Below, piece by piece: positions 16,167 to 26,016 of a stretch of DNA of 64,000 nt (positions are counted from its first letter, which is position 1; the number at the start of each line of letters is the position of its first letter). Made by a program: the position numbers and the translations under genes. The notes beneath the pieces are model-generated. The model saw nothing but the letters and a program-made list of their open reading frames with translations, had not been told where the DNA came from and ran no database searches. This DNA is from Rathayibacter iranicus NCPPB 2253 = VKM Ac-1602 (lineage in GTDB: Bacteria > Actinomycetota > Actinomycetes > Actinomycetales > Microbacteriaceae), in the NCBI RefSeq assembly GCF_003149025.1, contig NZ_QGDV01000006.1, positions 1-64,000 on the forward strand, read 5' to 3'.

Positions 16167-16200
16167 CACGGAAGACCCGGGCGGACCCGGGCCTTCCGTG
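16167..16200 (-). terminator. Terminator-like hairpin after infB
   Basis: CACGGAAG-A-CCCGGG pairs with CCCGGG-C-CTTCCGTG: 15 positions with one mismatch and a 4-base loop, starting 9 bases past the infB stop. It contains a direct repeat of ACCCGGG. Weak T-richness follows on the minus strand. Confidence 0.65.
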
Positions 16201-16208
16201 GATCAGGA

Positions 16209-19088
16209 TCAGCCTCGCGGCTTCTCCTTCATCTCGATTGTCTCGATCTCATCGCCGATCTGGATGTCGTTGTACTTGCCGAGACCGATACCGGCCTCGT
16301 AGTCCGTCCGCACCTCGGTGACGTCGTCCTTGAAGCGACGCAGCGACTCGATGGCGAGGTTGTCCCCGACCACAACGCCGTCACGGATCACGCGCGCCTT
16401 CGAGTTGCGGGTGATCGTGCCGGAGCGGACGATGACACCCGCAATGTTGCCGACCTTCGAGGAGCGGAACACCTCACGGATCTCGGCGACACCGGACTGG
16501 ACCTCCTCGAACTCGGGCTTGAGCATGCCCGTGAGCGAGTTCTCGACCTCTTCGATCGCGTTGTAAATGACCGAGTAGAAGCGGATGTCCACTCCTTCTC
16601 GGGCAGCACGCTCGCGCGCCTTCGGGTCGGGGCGGACGTTGAAGCCCACGATGATCGCGTTGTCGATCGTCGCGAGGTTGACGTCCGATTCCGTGATCGC
16701 ACCGACGCCGCGGTGGATGATCCGCAGCTGCACCGAGTCGTCGACCTCGATCTTGACGAGCGACTCCTCCAGCGCCTCAACGGCACCGGAGACGTCGCCC
16801 TTGATGATGAGGTTGAGCGACTCGACCTTGCCCTCTTCGAGAGCTCGGGTGAAGTCCTCGAGCGAAATGCGCTTGCGGGCCTTGGCCAACAGGGCGTTGC
16901 GCTGAGCGGCTTCGCGCTTCTCGGCGATCTGGCGTGCCGTGCGATCCTCCTCGGTGACGAGGAAGGTGTCGCCGGCGCGGGGCACGGACGAGAGTCCCTG
17001 CACCTGGACCGGACGCGAAGGGACGGCCTCGAGCACGGCGTTGCCGTTCTCATCCGCCATCGCACGGACGCGGCCGTAGGCCGTTCCCGCGACGATCGCA
17101 TCACCGACGCGCAGCGTTCCCGACTGGATGAGGACGGTCGCGACCGCACCGCGTCCCTTGTCGAGCTTCGCCTCGATCGCGACGCCGCGTGCTTCCTTAT
17201 TGGGGTTGGCGCGCAGGTCGAGTCCGGCATCCGCGGTCAGCAGCACGGCGTCCAGGAGGTCCTGGATGCCGGTGCCCGCACGGGCTGACACGTCAACGAA
17301 CATGACGTCTCCGCCGTACTCCTCGGCGACCAGTCCGAACTCGGTCAGCTGCTGGCGCACCTTCGCCGGGTTGGCCTCGGGCTTGTCCACCTTGTTCACC
17401 GCGACCACGATCGGCACATTGGCCGCTTGGGCGTGGTTCAGCGCCTCGATGGTTTGCGGCATGATGCCGTCGTCCGCCGCGACCACGAGGATCGCGATGT
17501 CCGTGACCTGGGCACCGCGGGCTCGCATGGCGGTGAACGCCTCGTGACCCGGGGTGTCGATGAAGGTGATCGGGCGCTCGATGCCCTCGTGCTCCGCGAC
17601 GACCTGGTAGGCACCGATGTGCTGCGTGATGCCGCCCGCTTCGCCGGCGACAACGTTGGCGTTGCGGATCGCGTCGAGCAGGCGCGTCTTTCCGTGGTCG
17701 ACGTGACCCATGACGGTGACGACGGGGGGACGAATCTCGAGGTCCTCGTCCGTCTCGTCGTCGAGTTCCTGCTCGAGGTCGAGTCCGAAGCCCTCGAGGA
17801 GCTCCTTGTCCTCGTCCTCGGGCGAAACGACCTGGATCTTGAAGCCGAGTTCGGAGCCAAGCACCTCGAAGGTGGCCTCGTCGAGCGACTCGGTCGCCGT
17901 AGCCATTTCGCCGAGGGCGAAGAGGACGGTGACCAGGTTGCCGGGGGGCACCGGCACGCCGGTCATGGCCTCGATCTTGTCGGCGAAGTCCGAGATCGAC
18001 GCGCCGCGGCGTAGACGGATGATCGTCTTCCCATCGCCGCGGGGGACGCTGACGCCGCCGAGCGACGGAGCCTCCCTGAGTTCGAACTCCTGACGTTTCG
18101 TGCGCTTGGACTTGCGGGCCTTGCTCTTGCCGCCACCGCGACCGAAGGCGCCAGCGGTGCCACCGCCAGGACCACGACCACGACCTCCGCCGCCACCGGG
18201 ACGCGGTGCGAAGCCACCGCCACCACCAGGCGCACCACCGGGACGCTGGAAACCGCCGCCGGCAGGTCGGCCGGCACCGCCGGGACGTCCGGCGCCACCG
18301 CCGGGACCGCCGGGACGCTGGCCGAAGCCGGCTGGGCGCTGACCCATTCCGGGCCCGCCGGGACGGGGCACGCCGGGACGCGGAGCAGCGGGGCGGGGGA
18401 TGTTGCCCGGGGTCGGACGTGATCCCATGCCCTGCGAACTGGCAAAGGGGTTGTTGCCGGGGCGCGGGGCGGCGGGACGCTGTCCCATGCCCTGGTTGCT
18501 GGCAAACGGATTGTTGCCCGGGCGGGGGGTGCCGCCGGGGCGGTTGGAGCCGCCCGAGGCGCCGCTGGGGCGCGGGGTGTTGGCGACGGGAGCCGGACGC
18601 GGGGTCGCGGGCTTGGGTCCGCCGGGCGTGATGGGGCCGGAGTCCGGCTTGTCGGCTGCCGCCGGAGCCTCGGTCGGAACCGACGTCTCGGACTCGGCCG
18701 GAGCATCCTTCGCGGCCTGGGCGCGCTGTGCCGCCGCAGCCTCTTGAGCGGCTTGCGCCTGCGCCTGGCGCTCGGCGACGGACATCGGCGGGGCCGGCGC
18801 CGGAGCGGGCGGCTTCGCAGGACCGGGCGTCGGCGCGGAGGGGCGGGCGCTCGAAGGACGCGGCGCTCCCGGGCGGGCGGGAGCGGACGGGGTCGTCGCC
18901 GTGGACGACGTGCCGGCGCTCGCTCCGCCTTGGCCCTGCAGGGCCTCACGAAGCTTGCGGGCGACCGGGGGTTCGATGCTCGAGGACGGTCCCTTGACGA
19001 ACTCGCCGAGCTCTTTCAACTTCGCAAGTGCGACCTTGCTATCGACACCGAGTTCGGATGCGATCTCGTGTACGCGTGGTTTTGCCAC
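16209..19088 (-). CDS. infB: Translation initiation factor IF-2
   Basis: This 959-residue GTPase brings initiator tRNA to the 30S subunit. The N-terminus [18 protein letters not shown] is the IF2N domain. Residues about 60-390 are a disordered Pro/Gly/Arg/Ala-rich region with an imperfect tandem repeat around [14 protein letters not shown] (DNA near 18420-18540). A basic [14 protein letters not shown] patch precedes the second IF2N. G1 GHVDHGKT is near residue 463, followed by DTPGHE and NKVDKPE, with domains II-IV to the end. Start is GTG 19088 (VAKPRV, as in relatives), with AGGAG just upstream. It lies 93 bp after ylxR. Confidence 0.97.
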   Translation of the reverse strand: MAKPRVHEIASELGVDSKVALAKLKELGEFVKGPSSSIEPPVARKLREALQGQGGASAGTSSTATTPSAPARPGAPRPSSARPSAPTPGPAKPPAPAPAPPMSVAERQAQAQAAQEAAAAQRAQAAKDAPAESETSVPTEAPAAADKPDSGPITPGGPKPATPRPAPVANTPRPSGASGGSNRPGGTPRPGNNPFASNQGMGQRPAAPRPGNNPFASSQGMGSRPTPGNIPRPAAPRPGVPRPGGPGMGQRPAGFGQRPGGPGGGAGRPGGAGRPAGGGFQRPGGAPGGGGGFAPRPGGGGGRGRGPGGGTAGAFGRGGGKSKARKSKRTKRQEFELREAPSLGGVSVPRGDGKTIIRLRRGASISDFADKIEAMTGVPVPPGNLVTVLFALGEMATATESLDEATFEVLGSELGFKIQVVSPEDEDKELLEGFGLDLEQELDDETDEDLEIRPPVVTVMGHVDHGKTRLLDAIRNANVVAGEAGGITQHIGAYQVVAEHEGIERPITFIDTPGHEAFTAMRARGAQVTDIAILVVAADDGIMPQTIEALNHAQAANVPIVVAVNKVDKPEANPAKVRQQLTEFGLVAEEYGGDVMFVDVSARAGTGIQDLLDAVLLTADAGLDLRANPNKEARGVAIEAKLDKGRGAVATVLIQSGTLRVGDAIVAGTAYGRVRAMADENGNAVLEAVPSRPVQVQGLSSVPRAGDTFLVTEEDRTARQIAEKREAAQRNALLAKARKRISLEDFTRALEEGKVESLNLIIKGDVSGAVEALEESLVKIEVDDSVQLRIIHRGVGAITESDVNLATIDNAIIVGFNVRPDPKARERAAREGVDIRFYSVIYNAIEEVENSLTGMLKPEFEEVQSGVAEIREVFRSSKVGNIAGVIVRSGTITRNSKARVIRDGVVVGDNLAIESLRRFKDDVTEVRTDYEAGIGLGKYNDIQIGDEIETIEMKEKPRG

Positions 19089-19181
19089 TTCTCTCCTGTC
19101 TTGGGCCTGCACCCAAGACGGGAGCAGGCGTCACGAACGGACGGGTCTCATTTCGAGCCGCTCATCAGTTTTCGCTCATGA

Positions 19182-19511
19182 TCAGTTCACGGGCCGTTCT
19201 GCCTGTTCTCTCTGGTTGATCGTGCGCTGCACCGGCTCCTCAGGATGAGGGGCCGAGCCGGTCGGAACGCGCATGATGTACTGCTCTAGTTCGCTCGTGT
19301 CCACGCTCTCGCGCGTATGGAACGCCCTGCCAAATGCGCGGCGCTTGACCGCACGTTCGAAGCAATCGGCGTCGTCGTGAAGCCACGCTCCCCGACCAGG
19401 CCGAACGGCACGCGGATCAACCGCGAGGACATTCGAGTGGAGGATGAGCCTCAGAAGTGAGGCCCGAGGGGCGCGCAGACGGCAGCCGACGCACGTTCTG
19501 ACGGGTTCCAC
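19182..19511 (-). CDS. ylxR: YlxR (DUF448) RNA-binding protein
   Basis: This 109-residue protein has the YlxR fold marks VRTCVGCR (4-11), a LLRL strand, DPRAVRPGRGAWLH and a DCFERAVKRRAFGRAF helix. The conserved GRGAWLH patch is the proposed RNA-binding surface, and YlxR has also been described as a nucleoid-associated regulator and an RNase P modulator in other bacteria. The C-terminal 35 residues are a variable polar tail. GTG 19511 is the start. It sits between nusA and infB, its standard place. Confidence 0.9.
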   Translation of the reverse strand: MEPVRTCVGCRLRAPRASLLRLILHSNVLAVDPRAVRPGRGAWLHDDADCFERAVKRRAFGRAFHTRESVDTSELEQYIMRVPTGSAPHPEEPVQRTINQREQAERPVN

Positions 19512-19562
19512 CCTACCCCCTCGTCCGCGGGAGCGCTCCCCTGACCGGCTGATGCTCCCGGA

Positions 19563-20564
19563 TCATTCCCCGTCCATCACCGAATCCGGCTGGATATCGA
19601 TCTTGGCGCCCGTCAGCTTCGCGGCGAGACGGGCATTCTGCCCCTCCTTGCCGATGGCGAGCGAAAGCTGGTAGTCGGGGACGAGCGCCCGGACCGCCTT
19701 GAGGCTCTGATCAATCACGAATGCGCTGGTCACCTTGGCGGGTGAGAGGGCACTGGCGACGAAGGTCGGCAGGTCGGAGGAGTAGTCGACGATGTCGATC
19801 TTCTCGTTGTTGAGTTCAGCCGTGACCGCGCGGACGCGCTGTCCCAGCTCTCCGATGCAGGCGCCCTTGGCATTGACGCCGGGCTCGGTCGCACGCACCG
19901 CGATCTTGGTGCGGTGGCCCGCCTCGCGAGCGAGCGACACGATTTCGACCACTCCGGAGGCGATCTCGGGCACCTCGAGCGCGAACAGCTTGCGCACCAG
20001 GGACGGATGGGTGCGCGAGACCTGGACCGAGGGACCCTTGGCCCCGCGGCCGACGCTCGTCACGTAGACGCGAATCCGGCGGCCGTGGCTGTAGTCCTCG
20101 CCGGGAACCTGCTCCTCGGGCGAGAGAATCGCCTCGATGGAGCCGAGGTCAACGTGGATCATCCGCGGGTTAGGGCCCTGCTGGATGACGCCGGCGACGA
20201 TGTCGCCCTCACGCCCCTTGAATTCGCCGAGGACATGTTCGTCGGCGATATCGCGCAGGCGCTGGTTGATGACCTGTTTCGCGGCAAAGGCGGCGATGCG
20301 GCCGAAATCGCGCGGGGAGTCCTCGGCCTCGCCGATCACGGCGCCCTCGTCGTCGAGCTCGGGCACGAAGACGGATACGTGGCCGGTCTTGCGGTCGAGG
20401 TGCACTCGGGGATCGACCGCGGTCGACGTGTCGGCGTCATCCCCCTGGCCGATGTGCTTGAGGTAGGCGGTAAGGATCGCCTGCTCGATGATCTGCACGA
20501 GTTCCTCGAAGGGGATCTCGCGCTCGCGCTCCATGAGGCGCAGAACGCTCAGGTCGATGTCCAC
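19563..20564 (-). CDS. nusA: Transcription termination/antitermination factor NusA
   Basis: This encodes 333 residues: an N-terminal RNA-polymerase-binding domain (1-100, starting MDIDLSVLRLMEREREIP), an S1 domain (about 105-185), and two KH domains with GACIGELGQRVRAVTAEL and SLAIGKEGQNARLAAKLTG. The C-terminal acidic repeats of E. coli NusA are absent, as usual in actinobacteria. GTG 20564 starts it. It heads nusA-ylxR-infB; rimP, which normally precedes nusA, is not upstream: the preceding 145 bp are non-coding and then comes proS. Confidence 0.95.
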   Translation of the reverse strand: MDIDLSVLRLMEREREIPFEELVQIIEQAILTAYLKHIGQGDDADTSTAVDPRVHLDRKTGHVSVFVPELDDEGAVIGEAEDSPRDFGRIAAFAAKQVINQRLRDIADEHVLGEFKGREGDIVAGVIQQGPNPRMIHVDLGSIEAILSPEEQVPGEDYSHGRRIRVYVTSVGRGAKGPSVQVSRTHPSLVRKLFALEVPEIASGVVEIVSLAREAGHRTKIAVRATEPGVNAKGACIGELGQRVRAVTAELNNEKIDIVDYSSDLPTFVASALSPAKVTSAFVIDQSLKAVRALVPDYQLSLAIGKEGQNARLAAKLTGAKIDIQPDSVMDGE

Positions 20565-20684
20565 GGCGGGCCTTTCTCTCTATTCACTTGGCGTCGCGAG
20601 TCGCGACCACGTCGAAGTCCGTCTCCGACTCAGACGCTGCTGATGCACGCGGTCCGGGCGTCGGGACCATTGAGCTTACCCGAC

Positions 20685-20711
20685 GAGCCGGGTGCCCGAG
20701 GGGGCCGGCTC
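20685..20711 (-). terminator. Hairpin overlapping the proS stop codon
   Basis: GAGCCGG (20685-20691) pairs with CCGGCTC (20705-20711) with a 13-base loop. It overlaps the proS stop and separates proS from nusA. Confidence 0.5.
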
Positions 20712-22476
20712 ACGCGCCGAGGCGAGCGAGCGCCTCGGCGACGGGGAGTTGCTCGCGCTCTCCCGAGCGGCGATCCCACAGTTCAACGACGCCGTCGGCC
20801 ACCCCGCGTCCGGCGATGACGATGACCGGGACGCCGATCAGCTCCGCGTCACCGAACTTCACGCCCGGCGACACCTTGGGACGGTCGTCGATCAGAACGT
20901 CACGACCCGCCGTCTCCAGCGCGACGCCGACCGACTCCGCGAGTTCGAGGGCCGCCACATCCTTGCCGGTCGCGATCACATGCACGTCGAAGGGAGCGAT
21001 GTTCGCAGGCCAGAGCAGGCCGCGCTCGTCGTGGGTGCTCTCGGCGATGACCGCCAGGATGCGGGTCACTCCGATGCCGTAGGAGCCCATCGTGACGGTG
21101 ACGAGCTTGCCGTTCTCGTCGAGCACCTTCAGGCCCAGGACGTCGGCGTACTTGCGGCCAAGCTGAAAGACGTGGCCGATCTCCATGCCTCGGGCGGTCT
21201 CGATCGGCCCGGAGCCGTCGGGCGCCTCGTCCCCGGTGCGCACGTCGGCGACCTCGACGGTGCCGTCGCCTGCAAAGTCGCGGCCCGCCACGAGGTCCAG
21301 GACGTGCTGCCCCGAGACGTTCGCGCCGGTGATCCAGGCAGTGCCGTCGACCACTCGCGGGTCGAGCAGATAACGGATGCGGGTGACCGAGTCTTCGCCC
21401 AGCACCGCGCCGTCGGCGGACCACGGGCCGATGTAGCCCTTGACCAGTCCGGGATGCTTCGCGAAATCCTCCTCCGACGCCGCCTCGACCAGGGCCGGAG
21501 CGAAGGCGACCTCGGCGCGCTTGAGATCGACGTCGCGGTCACCGGGGAGACCGACGATCACGAGTGCGCGGCTGCCGTCGAGCGTGGTGAGCGCGAGTAC
21601 GACGTTCTTGAGGGTGTCGGCGGCAGTCCAGGCGCGACCATCAGGGCGAGGCTGCATCTCGTTCGCGAGATCGACGAGCGTCTGGATGGTCGGAGTATTG
21701 GGCGAATCGAACACCCGCGCCTCCGGCTGCCCCTCGATCGGTACTGCTGCGGGCACAGGAGTGCGATAGGCCTCCACGTTCGCCGCATAGCCGCCGGCCG
21801 AGCGGACGAAGGTGTCCTCACCGACCGGGGTGGGGTGCAGGAATTCCTCGCTGCGCGAACCGCCCATCGCCCCCGCGTCAGCCTGGACGATGACGTACTC
21901 GAGTCCGAGGCGAGCGAAGATCCGCTCGTATGCGTCGCGCTGGCGCTGGTAGCTCGCGTCGAGCCCAGCATCGGTGGCGTCGAACGAGTACGCGTCCTTC
22001 ATCGTGAACTCGCGTCCACGCAGGAGGCCAGCACGGGGGCGGGCCTCATCGCGGTACTTGTCCTGGATCTGGTAGATCGACAGGGGTAGGTCCTTGTACG
22101 ACGAGTAGAGGTCTTTCACGAGCAGCGTGAAGAACTCCTCGTGAGTCGGCGCGAGCAGGTAATCCGCGTCCTTGCGGTCCTTGAGGCGGAACACGCCGTC
22201 GCCGTACTCGGTCCAGCGACCCGACAGCTCGTAGGGCTCTCGCGGCAGGAGCGCGGGGAAGTGCACCTCCTGGGCGCCAGCCGCCTCCATCTCCTCGTGG
22301 ATGATCCGCTCGATGCGGCGCTTCACCCTGAGGCCCAGCGGCAGCCAGGCGAAGACGCCCGGCGCCTGGCGACGGATATAGCCGGCGCGCACAAGGAGGC
22401 GGTGGCTCGCGACCTCCGCCTCGGCCGGGTCCTCCCGGAGCGTGCGGACGAACAGATGCGAGAGACGGGTGACCAC
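20710..22476 (-). CDS. proS: Prolyl-tRNA synthetase
   Basis: This encodes 588 residues of the bacterial (E. coli-like) ProRS type. Class II motif 2 lies in [19 protein letters not shown], motif 3 in [13 protein letters not shown], and the editing insertion lies between them (about 210-390). The C-terminal anticodon-binding domain ends with [15 protein letters not shown]. The enzyme charges tRNA-Pro in the cytoplasm. Start is GTG 22476 (VVTRLSHLF), matching relatives; a longer frame to 22566 adds a non-conserved Ser/Arg-rich stretch. It is separated from nusA by a hairpin. Confidence 0.95.
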   Translation of the reverse strand: MVTRLSHLFVRTLREDPAEAEVASHRLLVRAGYIRRQAPGVFAWLPLGLRVKRRIERIIHEEMEAAGAQEVHFPALLPREPYELSGRWTEYGDGVFRLKDRKDADYLLAPTHEEFFTLLVKDLYSSYKDLPLSIYQIQDKYRDEARPRAGLLRGREFTMKDAYSFDATDAGLDASYQRQRDAYERIFARLGLEYVIVQADAGAMGGSRSEEFLHPTPVGEDTFVRSAGGYAANVEAYRTPVPAAVPIEGQPEARVFDSPNTPTIQTLVDLANEMQPRPDGRAWTAADTLKNVVLALTTLDGSRALVIVGLPGDRDVDLKRAEVAFAPALVEAASEEDFAKHPGLVKGYIGPWSADGAVLGEDSVTRIRYLLDPRVVDGTAWITGANVSGQHVLDLVAGRDFAGDGTVEVADVRTGDEAPDGSGPIETARGMEIGHVFQLGRKYADVLGLKVLDENGKLVTVTMGSYGIGVTRILAVIAESTHDERGLLWPANIAPFDVHVIATGKDVAALELAESVGVALETAGRDVLIDDRPKVSPGVKFGDAELIGVPVIVIAGRGVADGVVELWDRRSGEREQLPVAEALARLGA

Positions 22477-22531
22477 AAAGGACGATCCTATCGGCAGTCC
22501 TCTCCCGGCCCGCGAGAGCGTTCTGCGGCTC

Positions 22532-23014
22532 TCACTGCGGAATGCGCGAGAAGACGAGCGCCCCACCCGTACCCTCGAGCAGGATGTCGTCCGCTGTGCC
22601 TCCGACGCTCATCGGCCCGGGCAGCAGCGCGCGCAGGCGGATGGCAGCGGGGCTGGGAGCGTCGGAGCAGCTGTCGAAGCCGGTCACCTCGGCACCCGGC
22701 GCGAGAGTTCTGCCGTCGATCTGGTACGTCGCGCGGACAACGAGGCAGTCGGTGCCGACCACGAGGGTGGGTGTGCCACCGACCCGCTCCGAGCGCAGGC
22801 GTACACGCGCGTCCTCGACCCAGGCTGTGTAGGGGGTCTCCCCCGACGCCGCGGTCAGGACCCAGCGATCGCAGCCGAAGGGGTTCGCTGGAGTGCGGCT
22901 CTCGACGCACTCACCGGCCTGCGACGAGGGCCCGGTGCGCAGCGCGGCGACTCCGGAGGCGAGGAGGGTCACCGCCACCACGCCGAGGGCGAGACGCAAT
23001 GCGGGGCGGACCAT
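22532..23014 (-). CDS. Hypothetical exported or membrane-anchored protein
   Basis: This 160-residue protein has a signal-peptide-like N-terminus ([22 protein letters not shown]) and a mature part with four cysteines at [22 protein letters not shown] and DSCSDAP, probably forming disulphides outside the membrane. The pattern NPFGCDRW followed by beta-rich sequence resembles the META/HslJ-like fold only weakly. It begins 17 bp after the ispG stop and is likely co-transcribed with it. No function can be assigned. Confidence 0.6.
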   Translation of the reverse strand: MVRPALRLALGVVAVTLLASGVAALRTGPSSQAGECVESRTPANPFGCDRWVLTAASGETPYTAWVEDARVRLRSERVGGTPTLVVGTDCLVVRATYQIDGRTLAPGAEVTGFDSCSDAPSPAAIRLRALLPGPMSVGGTADDILLEGTGGALVFSRIPQ

Positions 23015-23031
23015 CGTGATCCGCCCCCGAC

Positions 23032-24201
23032 TCAGTTCGCGCCGACAGTCACGACCGGCGCACCGGTCGACGTCTCCTCCGGCGGCATCTCGGCGGCCAA
23101 CCGGTTGGCCTCCTCGATCAGCGTCTGCACGATCTCGGCCTCGGGCACGGTCTTAATGACCTCGCCCTTGACGAAGATCTGGCCCTTGCCGTTGCCCGAG
23201 GCGACACCGAGGTCGGCCTCGCGGGCCTCGCCCGGACCGTTCACGACGCAGCCCATGACCGCGACGCGCAAGGGGACGCTCATGCCCTCGAGGCCCGCAG
23301 TGACATCATTCGCGAGCGTGTACACATCGACCTGGGCACGCCCGCAACTCGGGCACGAAACGATCTCGAGCTTGCGCTCGCGGAGGTTGAGCGACTGCAG
23401 AATCTGCAGGCCGACTTTGACCTCCTGCGCCGGCGGAGCCGACAGGGACACGCGAATGGTGTCACCGATCCCCTCGCCGAGCAGAATGCCGAATGCCGTC
23501 GCCGACTTGATGGTGCCCTGGAACTCCGGGCCCGCCTCGGTGACGCCGAGGTGCAGCGGCCAGTCACCGCGCTCGGCGAGCTGACGGTAGGCCTTCACCA
23601 TCACGACCGGGTCGTTGTGCTTGACCGAGATCTTGAAGTCGTGGAAGTCGTGTTCCTCGAAGAGGCTGGCCTCCCAGACGGCGCTCTCGACAAGTGCCTC
23701 GGGGGTCGGCTTGCCGTACTTCTGGAGAATGCTCGGCTCCAGCGAGCCGGCATTGACGCCAATACGGATCGAGACTCCCGCGGCCTTTGCGGCAGCGGCG
23801 ATCTTGCCGACCTGGTCGTCGAACTTCCGAATGTTGCCGGGATTCACGCGGACGGCAGCGCAGCCCGCGTCGATGGCCGCATATACGTAGTTCGGCTGGA
23901 AGTGAATATCGGCGATGACCGGGATCTGGCTCTTCTTCGCGATGATCGGCAATGCCTCCGCGTCATCCCGGCTCGGCACCGCCACGCGAACGATGTCGCA
24001 ACCGGAGGCGGTCAGCTCGGCGATCTGCTGGAGCGTCGCGTTGATGTTCGTCGTCGGAGTGGTGCACATCGACTGGACGCTGACCTGCGCGTCACCGCCC
24101 ACAAGCACCTTGCCGACCTTGATCTGGCGGGACTTGCGGCGGGGGGCAAGGGTCATGGGGACCTTGGGAAGACCCAGATTCACTGCTGGCACGCGCCCCA
24201 T
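23032..24201 (-). CDS. ispG: 4-hydroxy-3-methylbut-2-enyl diphosphate synthase
   Basis: This 389-residue (4Fe-4S) enzyme converts MEcPP to HMBPP in the non-mevalonate isoprenoid pathway. The TIM barrel opens with [15 protein letters not shown] and [12 protein letters not shown]. The C-terminal cluster domain shows [12 protein letters not shown] and [11 protein letters not shown], giving three cysteine ligands, and a Glu ligand follows in the same domain. Start ATG 24201 or GTG 24192 (VPAVNLG, as in relatives). It lies close to dxr, the second enzyme of the same pathway, with the site-2 protease between. Confidence 0.95.
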   Translation of the reverse strand: MGRVPAVNLGLPKVPMTLAPRRKSRQIKVGKVLVGGDAQVSVQSMCTTPTTNINATLQQIAELTASGCDIVRVAVPSRDDAEALPIIAKKSQIPVIADIHFQPNYVYAAIDAGCAAVRVNPGNIRKFDDQVGKIAAAAKAAGVSIRIGVNAGSLEPSILQKYGKPTPEALVESAVWEASLFEEHDFHDFKISVKHNDPVVMVKAYRQLAERGDWPLHLGVTEAGPEFQGTIKSATAFGILLGEGIGDTIRVSLSAPPAQEVKVGLQILQSLNLRERKLEIVSCPSCGRAQVDVYTLANDVTAGLEGMSVPLRVAVMGCVVNGPGEAREADLGVASGNGKGQIFVKGEVIKTVPEAEIVQTLIEEANRLAAEMPPEETSTGAPVVTVGAN

Positions 24202-24495
24202 CGTACGCGCGCCACGAGACACGCCGACCGCTCGCCGCGTCTTCCCAGCCGTGGCAGCCGGGGGGAACCCCGACCGGCCAGGGCGCCCGCAACTTCTGGC
24301 TCCCCCGCCGATCCGGGGTTCCCTCGCCCGCGCCGCGACGCGCGCCAGAGGCGCCGGCAGAGAACCAAGGCCGAGGCACACGGGGGAATCGCGTGTCAGC
24401 GATTCCCGCTAGCCGCACGCCCGACGCTCCACCCACGCCACCGCCCTGCCATGCCGACCGCGGCACGCCGGGCAGGGACCGGCGTGCACGAACAC
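24202..24495. other. Non-coding gap of 294 bp with three inverted repeats
   Basis: No gene is supported. It holds GGGAACCCCG (24263-24272) with its complement at 24314-24323, GGGAATCGC (24384-24392) with its complement at 24399-24407, and the hairpin 24463-24487. The ispG promoter should also lie here. Confidence 0.6.
24463..24487 (-). terminator. Hairpin after the site-2 protease gene
   Basis: GCACGCCGG pairs with CCGGCGTGC across a 7-base loop, beginning 9 bases beyond the protease stop codon. Confidence 0.65.
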
Positions 24496-25878
24496 TCAGA
24501 ACAGCGTGATCGGTTTGACGATGTCGGCGTAGATGAGCAGAACGCTCATCCCGCCGAGAACCAGGACGACCACGTAGGTCAGCGGGAGCAGCCGGGCGAT
24601 GTCGACGGGGCCGGGGTCACGGCGGCCGAAGAGCTTCGCGATCCGGCGGCGAAGCCCCTCCCAGAGGGCGCCGGCGATGTGGCCACCGTCCATCGGCAGC
24701 AGCGGCACCAGGTTGAAAACCAGCAGCGCCACGTTCAGCGACGCGAGGACGCCGACCATGGTCTGCACTTTCGACACGATCGGCAGCTGGTCGGAGGCGG
24801 CGATCTCACCCGCGATGCGCCCGACGCCCACCATGCTGATCGGGCCGTTGGCGTCGCGGGCTTCGGTGCCAAACGCGGCCTGAGCGACGTCGATCAACCG
24901 CTGCGGCAGGTTGAGGATGACATGGGCGACGCTCGTGATGTTCTGCCAGACCGTCCCGGGCACCGCCGTGAGCGGCTGCTGCGCGAGGGCCGACGTGGGC
25001 GAGATCCCGATGAAGCCGACGGTCTGCGTCTGGACCGCACCCGAGGCATCGGTCACGGCAGCACCGGCGGCATCCGTCACCGCGACCTGATTCTCAGCCG
25101 GGGTGATCCTCAGCGTCAGCGGGGAACCGTCGCGCTCCACGTCGACGCTCAGCGGCACGCCCGCAGAGCGCTGGATGATCGGCGTGAGGTCGCTCCAGGT
25201 GCTGACCTGCGTCCCGTCGATCGCGGTGATCGTATCGCCAGGAAGTAGACCGGCCGCGGCGCCCGGGGCGAGCGGATCGTCGGCGGTGCAGGTCGCGGTG
25301 GCTCGCTGCGACTCCGGGACCACGCACTGCGAGACGGCGGCGAGTGTGCTCGTGCTCTGCGGAATACCGATGCCACAGAGCAGCACTGCGAAGAGGGCCG
25401 TCGCGATCACGAGGTTCATGACCGGTCCGCCGATCATCACGATCACCCGCTTCCAAACCGGGAGGCGGTAAAAGGCGCGGTGGTCCTCGCCCTCGCCGAT
25501 GGTCTCGGCGCTCGCAGCCCGCGCCTCATCGATCATCGAGAGTCGCTTCGCCTCACGCTTCTGCGTCGATTCGTAGCCGATCCCCTGGAAGATGCCGACG
25601 GGCGACTCCGTGACGGGGTCCCCCGGGTGCTTGGGCGGATACATCCCGATCATCGCGATGTAACCGCCGAGCGGGATCGCCTTCACCCCGTACTCCGTCT
25701 CACCCCGGCGCCGAGAAAAAAGCGTCGGGCCGAAGCCGATCATGTACTGGGTGACCTTGACTCCGAAGAGCTTGGCCGGAACGAGGTGTCCGACCTCGTG
25801 CAGCGCGATCGAGAGGGCGACCCCAACGGCGATGATGACGACGCCGAGGACGAAGAGCAGTACGGATTCCACCGACAC
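24496..25878 (-). CDS. Site-2 protease (RseP/Rip1 family)
   Basis: This 460-residue intramembrane zinc metalloprotease of family M50 cleaves anti-sigma factors and other membrane proteins within the bilayer. HEVGH (27-31) holds the zinc ligands and the catalytic Glu. GFGPTLFSRRRGETEYGVKAIPLGGY is the conserved membrane-reentrant region. A PDZ domain follows with GLLPGDTITAIDGTQV. LVPLLPMDGGHIAGAL near the C-terminus supplies the third zinc ligand. Start GTG 25878. Placement between ispG and dxr is the usual actinobacterial order. Homologous to Rip1 of mycobacteria; clients here are unknown. Confidence 0.92.
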   Translation of the reverse strand: MSVESVLLFVLGVVIIAVGVALSIALHEVGHLVPAKLFGVKVTQYMIGFGPTLFSRRRGETEYGVKAIPLGGYIAMIGMYPPKHPGDPVTESPVGIFQGIGYESTQKREAKRLSMIDEARAASAETIGEGEDHRAFYRLPVWKRVIVMIGGPVMNLVIATALFAVLLCGIGIPQSTSTLAAVSQCVVPESQRATATCTADDPLAPGAAAGLLPGDTITAIDGTQVSTWSDLTPIIQRSAGVPLSVDVERDGSPLTLRITPAENQVAVTDAAGAAVTDASGAVQTQTVGFIGISPTSALAQQPLTAVPGTVWQNITSVAHVILNLPQRLIDVAQAAFGTEARDANGPISMVGVGRIAGEIAASDQLPIVSKVQTMVGVLASLNVALLVFNLVPLLPMDGGHIAGALWEGLRRRIAKLFGRRDPGPVDIARLLPLTYVVVLVLGGMSVLLIYADIVKPITLF

Positions 25879-26016
25879 ACTGTAGGCCGGGCCTGGCCAT
25901 CCACGCTGGAGTGCGCCTGCACAATCGCGATGAGTCGCGCGCGTTGTCGGCTAAGAGTCTTCTTCCATCCATGCGGGCGGAGAAGACCACGTCTCAGCTG
26001 ACGATGCGTCGGCCGC

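Larger units (their letters stand above)
15836..16208. other. 373-bp non-coding gap between infB and rbfA, hairpin-rich
   Basis: No credible gene is seen. The stretch holds a very large nested inverted repeat (16042-16134), a separate terminator-like hairpin (16167-16200) next to the infB stop, and, near the rbfA side, sequence where the rbfA promoter should lie. Some frames stay open because of high G+C but have no family resemblance. Confidence 0.7.

Noticed and set aside
18420-18540. Repeated units within infB that look like a short array
   Set aside because: They are in-frame codons for the Pro/Gly-rich N-terminus of IF-2, with irregular spacers, not a CRISPR array.
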